NCBI GenBank assembly: GCA_946902985.2
Contig: OX336396.1
Location: forward strand, 232,886,797-232,950,796
Origin: Meconema thalassinum
Taxonomy: Eukaryota > Arthropoda > Insecta > Orthoptera > Tettigoniidae
DNA: 64,000 nucleotides
Reading direction: 5' to 3'
Below, piece by piece: positions 10,834-21,450 of this stretch; position 1 is the first letter of the stretch; each line of letters opens with the position of its first letter. A program made the translations under genes and the position numbers. The notes below the pieces were generated by a model, which worked only from the letters and a program-made list of their open reading frames with translations, did not search any database and was not told where the DNA came from.

Positions 10834-11031
10834 TTAGTTCTTCCCATGCTGGCCGATTAGTGTAGCGTATAGTCTGGATTTCGTCCTGCTACCTTCCAGA
10901 GATTCCAACCCTAGTTTTTCTATAATTCGAGTACTTCTAGGATTAAAATCGTTGAGAACAAACCTAGCAGTCTTCCTTCGTACCATCTCCATCTCATTGA
11001 ACTTGTGTTGGTGTAGACTGTGAAATTTCAA
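10834..11031 (-). pseudogene. Non-LTR retrotransposon reverse transcriptase, C-terminal scrap
   Basis: Reads EMVRRKTARFVLNDF, then IIEKLGLESLEGSRTKSRL. This is the conserved tail of CR1/jockey-type ORF2 proteins (RRAARFV plus LGWESLE, RR.KARL). No catalytic motif is preserved and neither element end is visible. Confidence 0.6.
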
Positions 11032-11102
11032 ATGCTGGATAACAGATAACCGATGTCACACGCGTACTCTTTGCTTTTTCGAAGTGAATATGTAATAGTC
11101 GT

Positions 11103-11292
11103 CACAAAGCATTTGCAATGACCATCAACAAAGCGCAGGGACAATCGGTACACTTGTGTGGACTAAATAAGGATAATCCATGCCTCTCACATGGACTGCT
11201 GTACAGTATGTGACCTGCTCACGCGTCGGAAAACCTTCTAATTTATTCTTTAAACGCCCGGCGGAAAAGCAACAAATATTGTGTATCGCAAG
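11103..11292 (+). pseudogene. Helitron (Pif1-like) helicase, C-terminal fragment
   Basis: One frame gives HKAFAMTINKAQGQS and LSHGLLY. A second frame then gives TCSRVGKPSNLF. Together these are the final motifs of Helitron/Pif1 helicases (AMTINKAQGQ, FSHGQLYVA-SRV). A frameshift near 11205 and the absence of upstream domains make it a relic. It runs into the CTTT microsatellite. Confidence 0.7.
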
Positions 11293-11321
11293 CACCACAA
11301 TAACAATATTAAAACACAAAC

Positions 11322-11322
11322 A

Positions 11323-11355
<33 letters not shown>

Positions 11356-11357
11356 CT

Positions 11358-11393
<36 letters not shown>

Positions 11394-11506
11394 TCCTTCT
11401 TTCTTTCTTCCTTTCTTTCTTTCTTCCTTTCTTTTTTCTTCCCTTCTTTCTTTCTTTCTTTCTTTAATCCTTTCTTCCTTTTTTCTTTCTTTCTTCCTTT
11501 CTTTTT

Positions 11507-11540
<34 letters not shown>

Positions 11541-11697
11541 TTTCTCTCTTCCCTTCTCTCTTTCTTTCTTTCTTTCTTTCTTTATTTAATCCTTTCTTTC
11601 TCTTTTCTTTCTTTCTTTCTTTCTTTCTTCCTTTCTTCCTCCCTTTCTTTTATCTTTCTTTATTTATTTAATCCTTTTTTTCTTTCTTCCTCTATTT

Positions 11698-11753
<56 letters not shown>

Positions 11754-11754
11754 T
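11322..11754 (+). repeat. (CTTT)n microsatellite, 430 bp
   Basis: Almost pure pyrimidine strand made of CTTT with interspersed CCTT and ATTT variants. Long Phe/Ser/Leu ORFs across it are artefacts. Confidence 0.97.
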
Positions 11755-11829
11755 GGTTGGCATTGCAACGCATTCCAAGTACCGCTTCTTCTTCTTACTG
11801 TGCCGTCTTCTATCGAAGGTTGGCGGTCA

Positions 11830-12216
11830 TCATGGATATTTTATTCTCCGAGTCTGCCACACGGAAAAGGGTCCAGGTCTCCGTTGTCCTGAGATCTCCC
11901 CCTGAATGACCAGCTGTAGGATCCAGTATTTTTCATTCCGCATTATGTGTCCGAAATATTTTAGTTTGCGCTTCTTGATGGAACGGAGTACTTCAGTCTT
12001 CTTGTTTAATCTTCCAATCACGTCAGTATTTCACATACTTTCGGTCATCGAGATACGTAACATCCGTTGATACATCCACATTTCGATGACTTCCAACTTC
12101 TTGTACAGGGCCTGAGTTAGAGTCCACCCATCCATCCCATACAACAGTATGGGGAATGCATATCCCCTGACCATTCGCAGCCTAGTGTCAAACACGCTTG
12201 ATCTCCTTGGTGTCAA
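11830..12216 (-). pseudogene. Non-LTR reverse transcriptase C-terminal region with internal stop
   Basis: A single minus-strand frame reads YAFPILLYGMDGWTLT, KLEVIEMWMYQRMLRIS, then TGA at 12031-12033, then VIGRLNKKTEVLRSIK and RKLKYFGHIMR. This is the classic post-catalytic tail of endonuclease-reverse transcriptase proteins (YG-E-WT, RMLRISW, KLKYFGHI-R). Apart from the one nonsense codon the frame is continuous for 129 codons. It is a different subfamily from the RTE-like copies at 19892 and 55358. Confidence 0.8.
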
Positions 12217-12282
12217 GCATGAGTTTTGAATGAACGGACCTACGTATGCTCACAATCATGAGCTGCAGGGTCATTTTACAGG

Positions 12283-12345
12283 GTGTATTTGATATGATGG
12301 AAGTCTGTTACACTAGTGATAGAAGAGACTATTCTAAGCTTCCTA
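12283..12345 (+). repeat. Left arm of an inverted pair with 15716-15778
   Basis: ACAGGGTGTATTTGATATG and the following 45 bases recur in reverse complement at 15716-15778 with a handful of mismatches. They could be the termini of one 3.5-kb element broken up by later insertions, or two oppositely oriented relics. Confidence 0.5.
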
Positions 12346-12656
12346 TGTAAAAAAAATTGTCACCTATCTTGAAATTGATAATTAATCATTAAAAAGTCAA
12401 TGTTTTTAGTTATTTCAGAAACTAATCAGGCAGAAAGTGGTGCGGCAGGCTGGGGGAAACGAGGCGGAGCCAGGTGTGACGACGCGCGAAGGGGAAGTTG
12501 TTACGTAATCGGAGCATTGACCTTACCGGTTGACTTGAGGGGTGGTAGGCTATCAGCTGTTATGAGGATAAGCGCTACCGTCTCGTAAGAAAATGTGCAT
12601 TGCCGTTGTTCTTGTTGGTGTTGTTGTTGACAACGCAAGCAATGGCTTGGGACGTT

Positions 12657-12860
12657 AATAATAATAATGTTATTGGTTTTACGTCCCATTTAACTACCCT
12701 GGCTTTTAGAGACGCCGGGGTGCCGGAATTTTGCCCCGAAGGGGATCTTTAACGTGCCAGTAAATGTACTGACACGGCTCCCTCGCATTTGCGCACCCTC
12801 AAATGCCAGCTGACTGCGCCAGGTTTCGAACCTGCAACCTTGGGCTCAGTGGGACGTTAG
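12657..12860 (-). mobile_element. tRNA-derived SINE fragment
   Basis: On the minus strand a B-box-like GCAGGTTCGAAACC lies near the right end, with a body that ends left in TTATTGGTTTTACGTCCCA. This layout is seen in widespread insect SINEs. Confidence 0.55.
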
Positions 12861-13109
12861 GACCGGTAGTATTGTGTAGCCTACTTTGTAAGTGTGGAAT
12901 TCATTGATTGATGTTCATGTATAAAATAATTTCGATACTCAGCCCTGGTGTATCATTGGCGTCCGTGTCAGACCTTCTGTTGACTAGTTTCTGATAATAC
13001 TAAAAACATTCACTTAATGAAAAGCAGTGTGACAAAATTCCGACTTCCCGTAGTCTGTTAAACTAGGCATTTAAGACGGAAGTAAAATACTTGATGTTTT
13101 GTTTGAGAG

Positions 13110-13530
13110 GCTTGGCGATTTTGGTCATTTAGCCCCATGTAGCTGGGTGTGGGTAGAATTTGTGTGATAACCTGTGTTTTTGTGGTTTCTGTAGTAGTGT
13201 GGGCATTTGTAATTCAGGTGAGGATTCGGAAGAAGGCGCCGGCCCTGTGTTGGGGCAGTGCAACTGCCTCTCACCCGGAGGCCCTGGGTTCGATTCCCGG
13301 CTCCATCAGGGATATTAGAAACTGACTTGAGGGCTGGAACCCGGTGCACTAAGCCTCGTGAGAGCAATTGAGTAGCAGTCTGACAGTGAAGCAGTGCCCG
13401 AGTCAGGAAAATCAAGATTAATGGCCGAGGGGACCCGATGCACTGACCACGCGTCACCCTAATATCTGCAGGCCAAATGGCTGGACAGCGGTCACTTGGT
13501 AGGCCTAGGCTCTCCATGGGCTGCACTGCC
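13110..13530 (+). mobile_element. Composite tRNA-derived SINE
   Basis: At 13115-13225 lies the shared SINE module (GTGTGATAACCTGTG and a GTAATTCAGGTGAGGA end). From 13236 follows a tRNA-like head with B box GGGTTCGATTCCCGG (13287-13301) and a GC-rich body to about 13530. Two SINE types therefore abut. 13530-13600 adds a third module (GTGGCTTTAAGTTAGGAAC) that is also present at 39185, 42300 and 45400. Confidence 0.65.
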
Positions 13531-13827
13531 AGAGGTTATGGTTATTGAGAAGAAGGCGGCCGTGGCTTTAAGTTAGGAACAATCCCGGCATTTGCTTGGG
13601 GTAGAAGTGCGAACCCATGGAAATCTACTTCCAAGATTTAATACTAGTACGGTACCACATGTTCATATTGTGAATTGTCACATCCCATCTCCAGCCCTGG
13701 GGTGGCCATAAACTGGAGAGGGGGGGTGTTGATTTATTGGTCAATCAACAATGTTCATACATATGAAAAGACTCGAAAATGAAAATAAAATACAAATATA
13801 TTCTTATAATACAGTGTTATTAAATAA

Positions 13828-13867
<40 letters not shown>

Positions 13868-13905
13868 GGATAATAATAATAATAGTCTAATAATAATAAT
13901 AATAA
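13828..13905 (+). repeat. (TAA)n microsatellite
   Basis: Interrupted AAT repeats. 13600-13827 and 13906-14270 show no gene and no recognisable repeat. Confidence 0.9.
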
Positions 13906-14270
13906 AGAGTCATATGTGTAGTTCTGGTGGTAGAGTGCTAACCTTCCCGAGGGTGCGATCTACGTTCAGTCATGTAGTAAATGAATGGGATCTAATACGA
14001 TCATGTCCATGGATTTCATGGCACATACAAGAGATCCTACGTACATTAAATTCTGGCAACTCGACATACCAAAAAGAAACATAAAAGAAGTTAGTGTGTC
14101 TAAAAGCCTATTATTACTATTATTAGAATTATTAATATTTTTATTACAGTTGTTGCACTATCTTCACACAAAGATAGACCAACAGTTCCTTAAATTAATT
14201 TACCAAATCTTTAGGATTTCTATTTTCTATGCATAGTCCATGAAGCTGGCAAAATCCTAGACAGATCCAC

Positions 14271-15450
14271 CATCACTACTGTCGACCAAAGTATTATGTG
14301 CACTCGAGTTTGAAGGTTCTTTTTGAAGTAACCAATAGACCTACATAAAATACAATGACATCATCATTTTCGTCGTTCTATTTTACGTTAGTTCATGTAG
14401 GTTTGGAATTTTTTGTTTATATTTTAATATTTTTATCGCAGTTGGAACACAAAAAGTGCACGTTTTTGAGCGTGTTTCAACCATGCGTCACATTTAAGAA
14501 TTATTATCTCAAAAACTCGTCATCAGATCGAATCCAAATTTTAACACAATATACATTGGAATGTTGTAATACTGGTTTATTAATTTCAAAATTGTGTGTG
14601 TCCAAGAAACAAAGTTATTATCATTTTTGTAAGGTAACTTTTTCTCGGCTCGGGGTGGTTGGAAAATGTAGTTCTTGGTTGCGTTGTAATCGTTATACAT
14701 CAAAACGTTATGCTGTATGACTGTGAAATACGTAAATTAATTCACTTATTTTATAACGGTTTGTATTTGTACGAGGAAATAACACATGATTCACCAACTA
14801 GCCGCTCCGGGCAAAGCTGTACAGCGTTGCTGAGATGGAGCCCATCACTTCCGAGCGAGACGTGCCATGATGCGTGTGGGCACCATTTCGGCAACGCTGT
14901 ACAGCTTTTCCCGGAGCGGCTATCTGGTGAAGCATGTGTTATTTGCTCGTACAAATACAAACCGATATAAAATAAGTGAATTAATTTACGTATTTCACAG
15001 TCATACAGCATAACTTTTTGATGTATAACGATTACAACGCAACCAAGAACTACATTTTCCAACCACCCAGAGCCGAGAAAAAGTTACCTTACAACAATGA
15101 TAACAACTTTGTTTCTTGGACTCACAAACTTGTGAAATTCATAAACCAGTTATACAACATTGCAATGTATATTGTGTTAAAATTTGGATTCGATCTGATG
15201 ACGGGCTTTTGGGATAATAATTCTTAAATGTGACGCATGGTTGAAACACTCTTAAAAACGTGCACTTTTTGTGTTCCAACTGCGATAAAAAATATTAAAA
15301 TATATATTTAAAAATCCAAACTTACATAAACTAACGTAAAATAGAACGACGAAAATGTTGATGGTAATGGATTTTATGTAGGTCTATTGGTTACTTCACA
15401 AACGACCTTCAAACTCGAGTACACATAATACTTTGGTCGACAGTAGTCAT
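14271..15450. mobile_element. Foldback element: 1.18-kb near-perfect palindrome
   Basis: The left arm (14271-14845) and right arm (14885-15450) are reverse complements at roughly 90 percent identity, with a spacer of only about 40 bases. Both outer ends read GTCGACCAAAGTATTATG or its complement; the inner ends share GTACAGCGTTGC. The arms contain the same 100-codon frame in mirror image. I take this frame as non-coding because it matches nothing I recognise. A transcript through the locus would fold into a hairpin of more than 500 bp. Confidence 0.88.
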
Positions 15451-15715
15451 GTAGCCACTCCCCATGAAGGTGTGAAACAGCTGTTCATAGGCTTGGTTTG
15501 TGTATTTCAATGTCATTGGCAGACAAGACGAGGAGGTCACTCAACTTCAGACACTTGTCAACATTCCTCGGCGTTGTAGGGGAGGGTGACGGGGAGACGT
15601 CAGCTGTGCTGCTGAGGGGAACGAAGTGAAAGCCCGTTTCCAAGACATTGACCGACGATTTTTGTGATTTAATTCCACCTACACTAATTAAGATCCGACT
15701 TAATTTCATGAAGAT

Positions 15716-15778
15716 ATTTGCTTAGAATACCATCTTCTATCACCAGTGTAAAGGCCTTCCATCATATCAAATACACCC
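15716..15778 (-). repeat. Right arm of the inverted pair with 12283-12345
   Basis: Reverse complement of the 12283 segment, ending ACACCCTGTATA. The intervening DNA (12346-15715) contains unrelated SINE, microsatellite and foldback insertions. 15451-15715 holds nothing recognisable. Confidence 0.5.
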
Positions 15779-15780
15779 TG

Positions 15781-16400
15781 TATATGTGCGCGCGAGTAAA
15801 CACGCCAAGCTAAGCCGGCTGTGACTGGCGCAGATCGCGGGCACGCGTGCTCGGTTCAGCCGTTGGTGGCGCACTCTTTCACCAAACATGTTCGGTAATG
15901 TGTACTTACAGTGCTCATAGCCGATGCAGAAAATGTCCTCCCTCTCTTCTAACACACACCTGACATCTTCTGATTAAAGAATGTCTTTCAACTCTTTTAT
16001 TATTTGTGGACCCTGTTTCCATGAATCGTTTAGCGAGTCTCCTAATTGTACTGGCATTAGGCACAGGTCTTCCTGGAGACTTGATTCAAAATTTTCGTCT
16101 CGTTTCAGAACAAGATTTTCTGCTTTTCAAATAGGAATTAGGGATATACACACGTTCGCGCAATGTGAATTGGTGTCCAGACGTGACCAACAATCACAGT
16201 AATCACAATACTCATTAAACATGTAACACTTACGTCGAAGCTTTGCAGATACACGTCCATATGAATGACAAAACACGTGTGAACTAACGATATGAGTCAG
16301 CGGAGCGCGTCAACACCGCATGAACCGGATACGGGTGGCCGCGATCTGCGCCAGTCACAGCCAGCCTAGCTTGGCGTGTTTAATCGCGAGTACATGTATA
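15781..16400. mobile_element. MITE-like element with about 80-bp terminal inverted repeats
   Basis: The left end 15781-15860 and right end about 16318-16400 are imperfect reverse complements that share AAACACGCCAAGC, GCTGTGACTGGCGCAGATCG and CGGTTCA. The 450-bp interior has no transposase. It is probably a non-autonomous DNA transposon; the target duplication is not clear. Confidence 0.7.
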
Positions 16401-16837
16401 ATGACCCAGTAGTATTTAATTAAGGAATGAATGTAGTGACAGTACCATCTCTGTAATTTACTCATAAATTAATTCCTTTGGAGAAAATGTAAACTTGTTA
16501 TACCTTGGGTTTTCTGATGACCCACAATCACTTCTTTCTCAAATCCTTGTCTTACCATATCTATGATATTTAGAAGTTTTCCCCACGGAACTGCCAGTTA
16601 ATTGGATAGAATGAGTTAATCATTCTGGAGTCTCAGGTAAAATTCAGACTTGGGTACACTGATTTTAAATATGTAGACTACTTAATTACATCGGATAGAT
16701 GTTAATAACAATTCAATATAAATAACATTTTATATAAAAATATTGTGAATGTTACTCATAATAAAATTTCTAACACCAGCCATATTGATTGATCCATCTT
16801 GAAAAAGTAACGTGCATTTTTGTAGCCTCGTTACCAT

Positions 16838-17180
16838 TAAATTACTGCCGTTACTGAATGTAATTAGTTACGTCCTTACACCCTCGTTACCTTAAAGTTA
16901 CTGTTACTGGGATTGGCATTACTCCCTAATTACCTTAAATGTAACGGTTAATAGTAACGGCGTTATTCCCTAGTTACCTTAAAATAACGGTTTCTAATAA
17001 CGGCGTTATTCCCTAGTAATCTTAAAGTAACGGCTCCAAGTAACGGCGTTATTTCCTAGTTACCTCAAAGTAACGTTTATTATTAACGGCGTTATTCCCT
17101 AGTTGCCGATACCTTAAAATAACGGTTCCTAGTAAAGGCGTTACTCCTGAATTACCTTAAAATAATGATTACTAGTGGCA
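16838..17180 (+). repeat. 43-bp tandem repeat
   Basis: Seven to eight diverged copies of a 43-bp unit with the core TAACGGCGTTATTCCCTAG and TACCTTAAA. One copy is lengthened to 49 bp. Each unit includes the palindrome TAACGGCGTTA. 16401-16837 and 17181-17706 hold no recognisable gene. Confidence 0.85.
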
Positions 17181-17706
17181 GTGCTACAAGTAATGTCTTA
17201 CTCCTTAACCATGACTATTTGATACATATAAAGGGTGAAATAAAATTATGGTTAAATAACGCAGAAAATTATCGATGTTTATAAAGTAACATTTTTAGAA
17301 CATTTAGGACGGGGCTGCAGAACCCCTACTTATGGACACGCCTATACGTCTGGTAGCCTATACCATGCACCATTACCGATACATTAATTATGACATCCAG
17401 TCTTCTCTACAAAACTACATTCATTATAGCTATGAAGTGAGTTCACTGCATTTGGGTTATTTGATATGTTGCATTCCATGTGAGATCCCAAATATGCTAG
17501 CGGGATGTTTAAATTACTTGATAACGTTCTGGTCTAGCTTTGGAATTCCTAGCATGCACTACAATAATTCCAAGAACGGAGGGGATGGGGTCATTAGGTG
17601 CGTTATTATTGTATAATTATGTTTTGATGGTGATGAATGTATTTATGTTAAATTTGAACATTTTCAACAAATTGACCCGTGTATTTTACATTTTACATTT
17701 ACATTT

Positions 17707-18193
17707 TGGTTAGTTCCTCAGTTTAGGGGCTGCGGCGACACGGTCTTGCAGCCCCGTGTACTTTGGGTGTGTGTAGAATCTGTCTGATAACCGGTGTTAG
17801 TTGTGATGGCTGTATTAGTGTTTGTTATCTGTTGTTAATTCAAGTAAGGACTGCAGACATTCAATTTCCTAGTAGTTCCTACTTTTGCTACCAAACGCCA
17901 CCCTCAAAGACAACTAGTTCTGTCCTTGGTTACTAGATGCCACCGCAGTCAGCTCCTAGCGACGAACGTTAGAACCTAAGAGCGTTAGTCAAATCAAGTG
18001 TAATTAGAGGAAGTTTTTTTTTACATGCCATAAATGCATGACATGGGATCGCCGGCTTTACTTCTCCTCTGAAGGAAGGCATACTGAGGGATTTTTAACG
18101 CTCTCAAAAAATCCGATGACTTCGGCTGGGTTTGAAGCCGTGATCTTGTGCATAGAAGCTCAGCACGCTACCAACTACGCCACTGAAGCCGCT
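17707..18193 (-). mobile_element. Full-length tRNA-derived SINE
   Basis: Reads from right to left: a tRNA-like head (AGCGGCTTCAGTGGCGTAG, then GGTAGCGTGCTGAG and a GGTTTGAAnCC type B box), the conserved CTTCGGAGG-like stretch, a variable middle and the shared module ending at GGAACTAACC. Same family as 25954-26333 and 58393-58921. Confidence 0.8.
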
Positions 18194-18720
18194 CACAGAA
18201 ATATTGCTCTAGTTAGTTAGTTAGTTAGTTATTGTTGTTTTAAGGGGCGGAACTACGAGGACATCTGCCCCTCTTAACCCAGATTATAATATACAAATTT
18301 GGAATAGAATTTAAAATTAAGAGGTGGACACCTAAATTTGGACAGACCGAAAATCAATAAAACAATAATTTAAATAAAACTAACTTTTATAGAAATAAAC
18401 AAAAATTACGGAAAATCAAAAATCATCATTCGAAAACGAACAAGTCGTTGAGTTAATGTTCACTGGAAAATTTGCTGTTGTTATATTGATGGGTTTCTCA
18501 CATCGTGGTCATCAGTCCTGCGTATGTTGGTAACTGTATTTTGGTGACTATACAGTGAGGACCATTCCTATAGAACGGAGCCACGGATGCGCCGCGTTAG
18601 GACGGCCACTCTATGTCGAGCAAGTCACTGGCGTTTGCAGCAGCGTAGTGACCAACTAGCTTAACACATTTACACTTTTTTAACGTATTTAATATTCATA
18701 TTAACTTACATGAATTTTAG
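18194..18720. other. Unassigned; short repeat scraps
   Basis: 18236-18270 (AAGGGGCGGAACTACGAGG) matches the complement of 9805-9830. Nothing else is recognised. Confidence 0.35.
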
Positions 18721-19270
18721 AGTAGTTGCTGGAAATGCTGTCCTTCATTTTCTAGACACAAGTTGTACCAACGTAGGAAGTTTTGGTACACTCGCTGTAA
18801 TTCATCCTCACTGTTTTTTTTAGCGTATGGCTTTTAGTGCCGGGAGTGTCCAAGGACATGTTCGGCTCGCCAGTTTTGTAGCTGCTTCGAGACGGACACT
18901 CAATGGGTGAGCTACAAGTACCGTTGGGGAGGAAAGTTGGAATGGAAGGTCGAGGAGTTGGAAGGTAGCGGCTGTGGCCTATAGTTAGGGACCAACCCCG
19001 GCATTTGCCTGGAAGGAAGATGGGAAACCACAGAAGACCATCTTCAAGGTTGCCGGCGGGGGGATTCGAACCTTCTCGCCTCCCGGATGTGAGCGACTGC
19101 CAGCAGTCATGCCGTAACGACCACGGCTAACTCACCCGGTATCCTCACTGATATTTCGTATCAATGCAGTTATTTCTTCCTCGGGAGCCTCCAGAGTAAG
19201 CACATTGTTTCTGTATACCTCTTGTTTGAGGTTCCCCCACAAGTTAAACAAATGATACTTATTTTCACGT
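18721..19270 (-). pseudogene. IS630/mariner-type transposase C-terminal remnant, split by a SINE
   Basis: On the minus strand 19265-19141 reads LWGNLKQEVYRNN and EEEITALIRNIS. After the SINE it continues VYQNFLRWYNLCLEN and GQHFQ. This is the usual end of mariner-like transposases (LWG-LK--VY, then R---C---NGGHFEH). The SINE 18814-19140 interrupts the frame. Upstream catalytic regions are absent. Confidence 0.6.
18814..19140 (-). mobile_element. tRNA-derived SINE with 10-bp target duplication
   Basis: Flanked by perfect ATCCTCACTG duplications (18804-18813 and 19141-19150). The right end is the tRNA-like head (GGTGAGTTAGCCGTGGTCG as A-box region, GGTTCGAATCC as B box, read on minus). The left end is a T-run, the complement of a poly-A tail. 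The body includes the widespread module AGTGCCGGGAGTGTCCAAGG. Confidence 0.88.
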
Positions 19271-19891
19271 AGCCCTACCGGTAATATTATGGAAGTAATA
19301 TTTTATGCTCCATTAATATTTTGCTTTTTTTCGATGCCGTAGTGTTCCTGTGTGGAATTGAGTTCTAAGGTAGTTATGAATAGGCCTACTTGGCAGTAAA
19401 GGGAATGCGTACAGTGGTCCATGAAAGGATAGCCCAGTTCCCGTATAAACACATCGTTATATTTTATGTTGATAACTGCATTACCGCAATGTGGGTTATT
19501 ATCTTAATAGCCATTTTGCAGAAACATAATACCGGTAACTTATTGCCGACCAGTTACAATGCTTCATATTAAAGCATATAATATTTTTTTTAAATACTGA
19601 TACGAAGTCTGAGACCATGTGGTTTGTGTTTCAATCAGTTGACACCAGAGTTTGCATGAGCGTTTACCGTTCAGAATTAAATTTTGACCAATTACATAAC
19701 CCGTACTGTAAGCTTTCGTTGATTCTTCCGTCGAGTAGTAAAAATCGCATGGCGCTGAAACGTATGAACACATTTACTGCAAGACTTCTTGAGAAGATAA
19801 GTTTCCACTAGAAAAATTCAAACAAAGGAAGTCTTTGTGTTGTAATTCTTCTTCTTTCTTCGTCATGCCCGACAAAGGAGCCCGATTGAAC
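19271..19891. other. No feature recognised
   Basis: Small ORFs of 60-70 codons only; no family resemblance. Confidence 0.4.
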
Positions 19892-20283
19892 TTATTTAGC
19901 TGATGGCATTGCCTTTTTCTTCTCCCAAAATCTTTTCATCTTCTCGCTGTGGCTTCTCTTGCGATCTTCTGACCAGGTTTTGTTGGTGATAGTTCTTGGA
20001 TGGTCTGCAAAGCGGTGATTATCGAGTAATTCTCTGAACTTAGCTCTGTAAAGTACAATGTCATGTGTGATGCCGATTTCCAACTTCAAGCAGCCAGGTT
20101 TTTTAAAACTTTCAGTGACAGGGCAAGGTTAAGAATCCTTTTGGTCAGTCTCTGATTGCCCATCCTGAGGATATACCCGTAGATTTTCAATCGACTTTTC
20201 CTAAATGTGCCTTGGGATACAAAATACTTCTTTTTATTTCTCGTCTGGTGTGTACTCATTTGTTGAAACGACTCATAAGCCAC
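19892..20283 (-). pseudogene. RTE-like reverse transcriptase C-terminus (frameshifted)
   Basis: Two overlapping minus-strand frames: RKSRLKIYGYILRMGNQRLT, then after a shift near 20088 EIGITHDIVLYRAKFRELL and NKTWSEDRKRSHSEKMKRF. The order (FYGHL-RM, GI-HEDI, K-WSEER---H---M) matches the C-terminus of the RTE-like element at 57380-57690. Confidence 0.75.
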
Positions 20284-20787
20284 CTATTGTAAACTGTATT
20301 TACTAATTCAGAAACCTTCACGGGCGTGCACGCAACAGCTCACCAAAGTACATTTGATGATAGCACTCGAGCGCCATCTATTTGAAGATGGATTATATTA
20401 TTCAGAAACCTTCATGGGCGTGCGCACAACAACTCACCAAAGTTCATTGGTTGAAGTGATTCACACACCAACACTCATTGGTTGAAATTACTCACGCGCC
20501 ATCTATTGAAACATGGATTTACTAATTCAGAAACCTTCACGGGCGTGCACACAACAACTCACGAAAGTTTATTTGTTGAACCGATTCGCATGCCAACACT
20601 CATTAGATAAAACGACTCACGCGCAATCTATTGTTTAATGGATTTACTAATTCAGAATCCTTCACAGGAGAGTGCACGACATGTCATCAAAGTTTCATCA
20701 CAATCGGGTGAATGGTATATGAAGGTTTACGGCGCAAACTAACACACAAACAAACTGTTAAGAAACATTCATTTATATTTATAGAGA
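20284..20787 (-). mobile_element. Helitron-like 5' region with tandem modules
   Basis: On the minus strand the right end starts TCTATAAATATAAATGAATG followed by GTTTGTTTGTGTG, typical of insect Helitron 5' ends. The body holds three to four copies of a 110-130-bp module (ATTTACTAATTCAGAAACC, CACGGGCGTGCAC) that is related to 9660-10030. The 3' end is missing where it meets the RTE scrap. Confidence 0.5.
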
Positions 20788-21165
20788 TTACCAAAAAGAG
20801 TGATAGTCAGTCTGAAAAACTAGACTTTATATCATTTTAAATGCTACAAATGATGAAAAACGCTGGGTGAAAGCCTCATGGTCATGCAGCGAACTGCGTG
20901 AACTCAAAGCCCATTAGCAAGTGCAAACCAGGGTCAAAGGAGGTAGCTGGCTGGATGACGTCACTCTCACAGGAGCGCGCGGGGAAAGGAGGGAGCTCAA
21001 GCAGTACTATGACGTCACAAACCTCAGTGCATTCTCGGTACATTTCGTCACGTCGCCGTAACGTAACGCCAGACCTCAGTGTAACGACGAAGTCGACATG
21101 ATCATTTAAAATGATAAAAATGTATAGTTATTAATGAATTGCGAGTAATAGTTTTTAACAACAAA
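20788..21165. other. GC-richer patch with two CRE palindromes
   Basis: Two exact TGACGTCA palindromes at 20956-20963 and 21010-21017 lie in a CpG-containing patch (20940-21100) within AT-rich DNA. No ORF or known repeat was recognised. Confidence 0.35.
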
Positions 21166-21450
21166 TTATATATCCTCCTTAGTAAATACATAAACGAAAA
21201 GAAAATATAATTACATTTGCTCCTGGTACAAGTTTCAGGGATTAATAGCTTTTATCCCCTTCATCAGCCAAGACAAATATCTGAAGAAAGTTATAAAATA
21301 GCGTAGCACTCAAAAAAAAAAAAAAAAGCTATTTGACTTAATATGGTGCACCATATAAGTAGGTCACAGAACAATATTGAGCAAAACTAAAAAAATATAT
21401 GAAACAGCGATGATATTCAGCCATCCAAACCCAATCAGTGGACAGGTCAT
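21166..21450 (+). mobile_element. Penelope-like element terminal repeat (isolated copy)
   Basis: Reverse complement of 54080-54360, the region upstream of the PLE ORF, including ATTTGCTCCTGGTACAAG and TATGGTGCACCATATAAG. No ORF follows, so only the terminal repeat part survives. 21451-22296 holds nothing recognisable. Confidence 0.65.
21215..21278 (-). ncRNA. Candidate minimal hammerhead ribozyme (PLE type)
   Basis: On the minus strand: stem I strand, CTGATGA, AGGG...CCCT stem II, GAAAC, a two-base loop, GTA, then CCAG...CAAAT closing stem I. The order of catalytic core pieces is that of a type I hammerhead with a tiny stem III, as described for Penelope-like retroelements. Confidence 0.5.

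Noticed and set aside
11180..11589. Poly-Phe/Ser/Leu ORFs
   Set aside because: Translation of the CTTT microsatellite.
14659..15062. 100-codon ORFs starting MENVVLGCVVIVIHQ on both strands
   Set aside because: Mirror images produced by the palindrome arms; no known relative.
17332..17616. 94-codon ORF as a host gene
   Set aside because: No family resemblance, no splice or promoter context, within expectation for chance.
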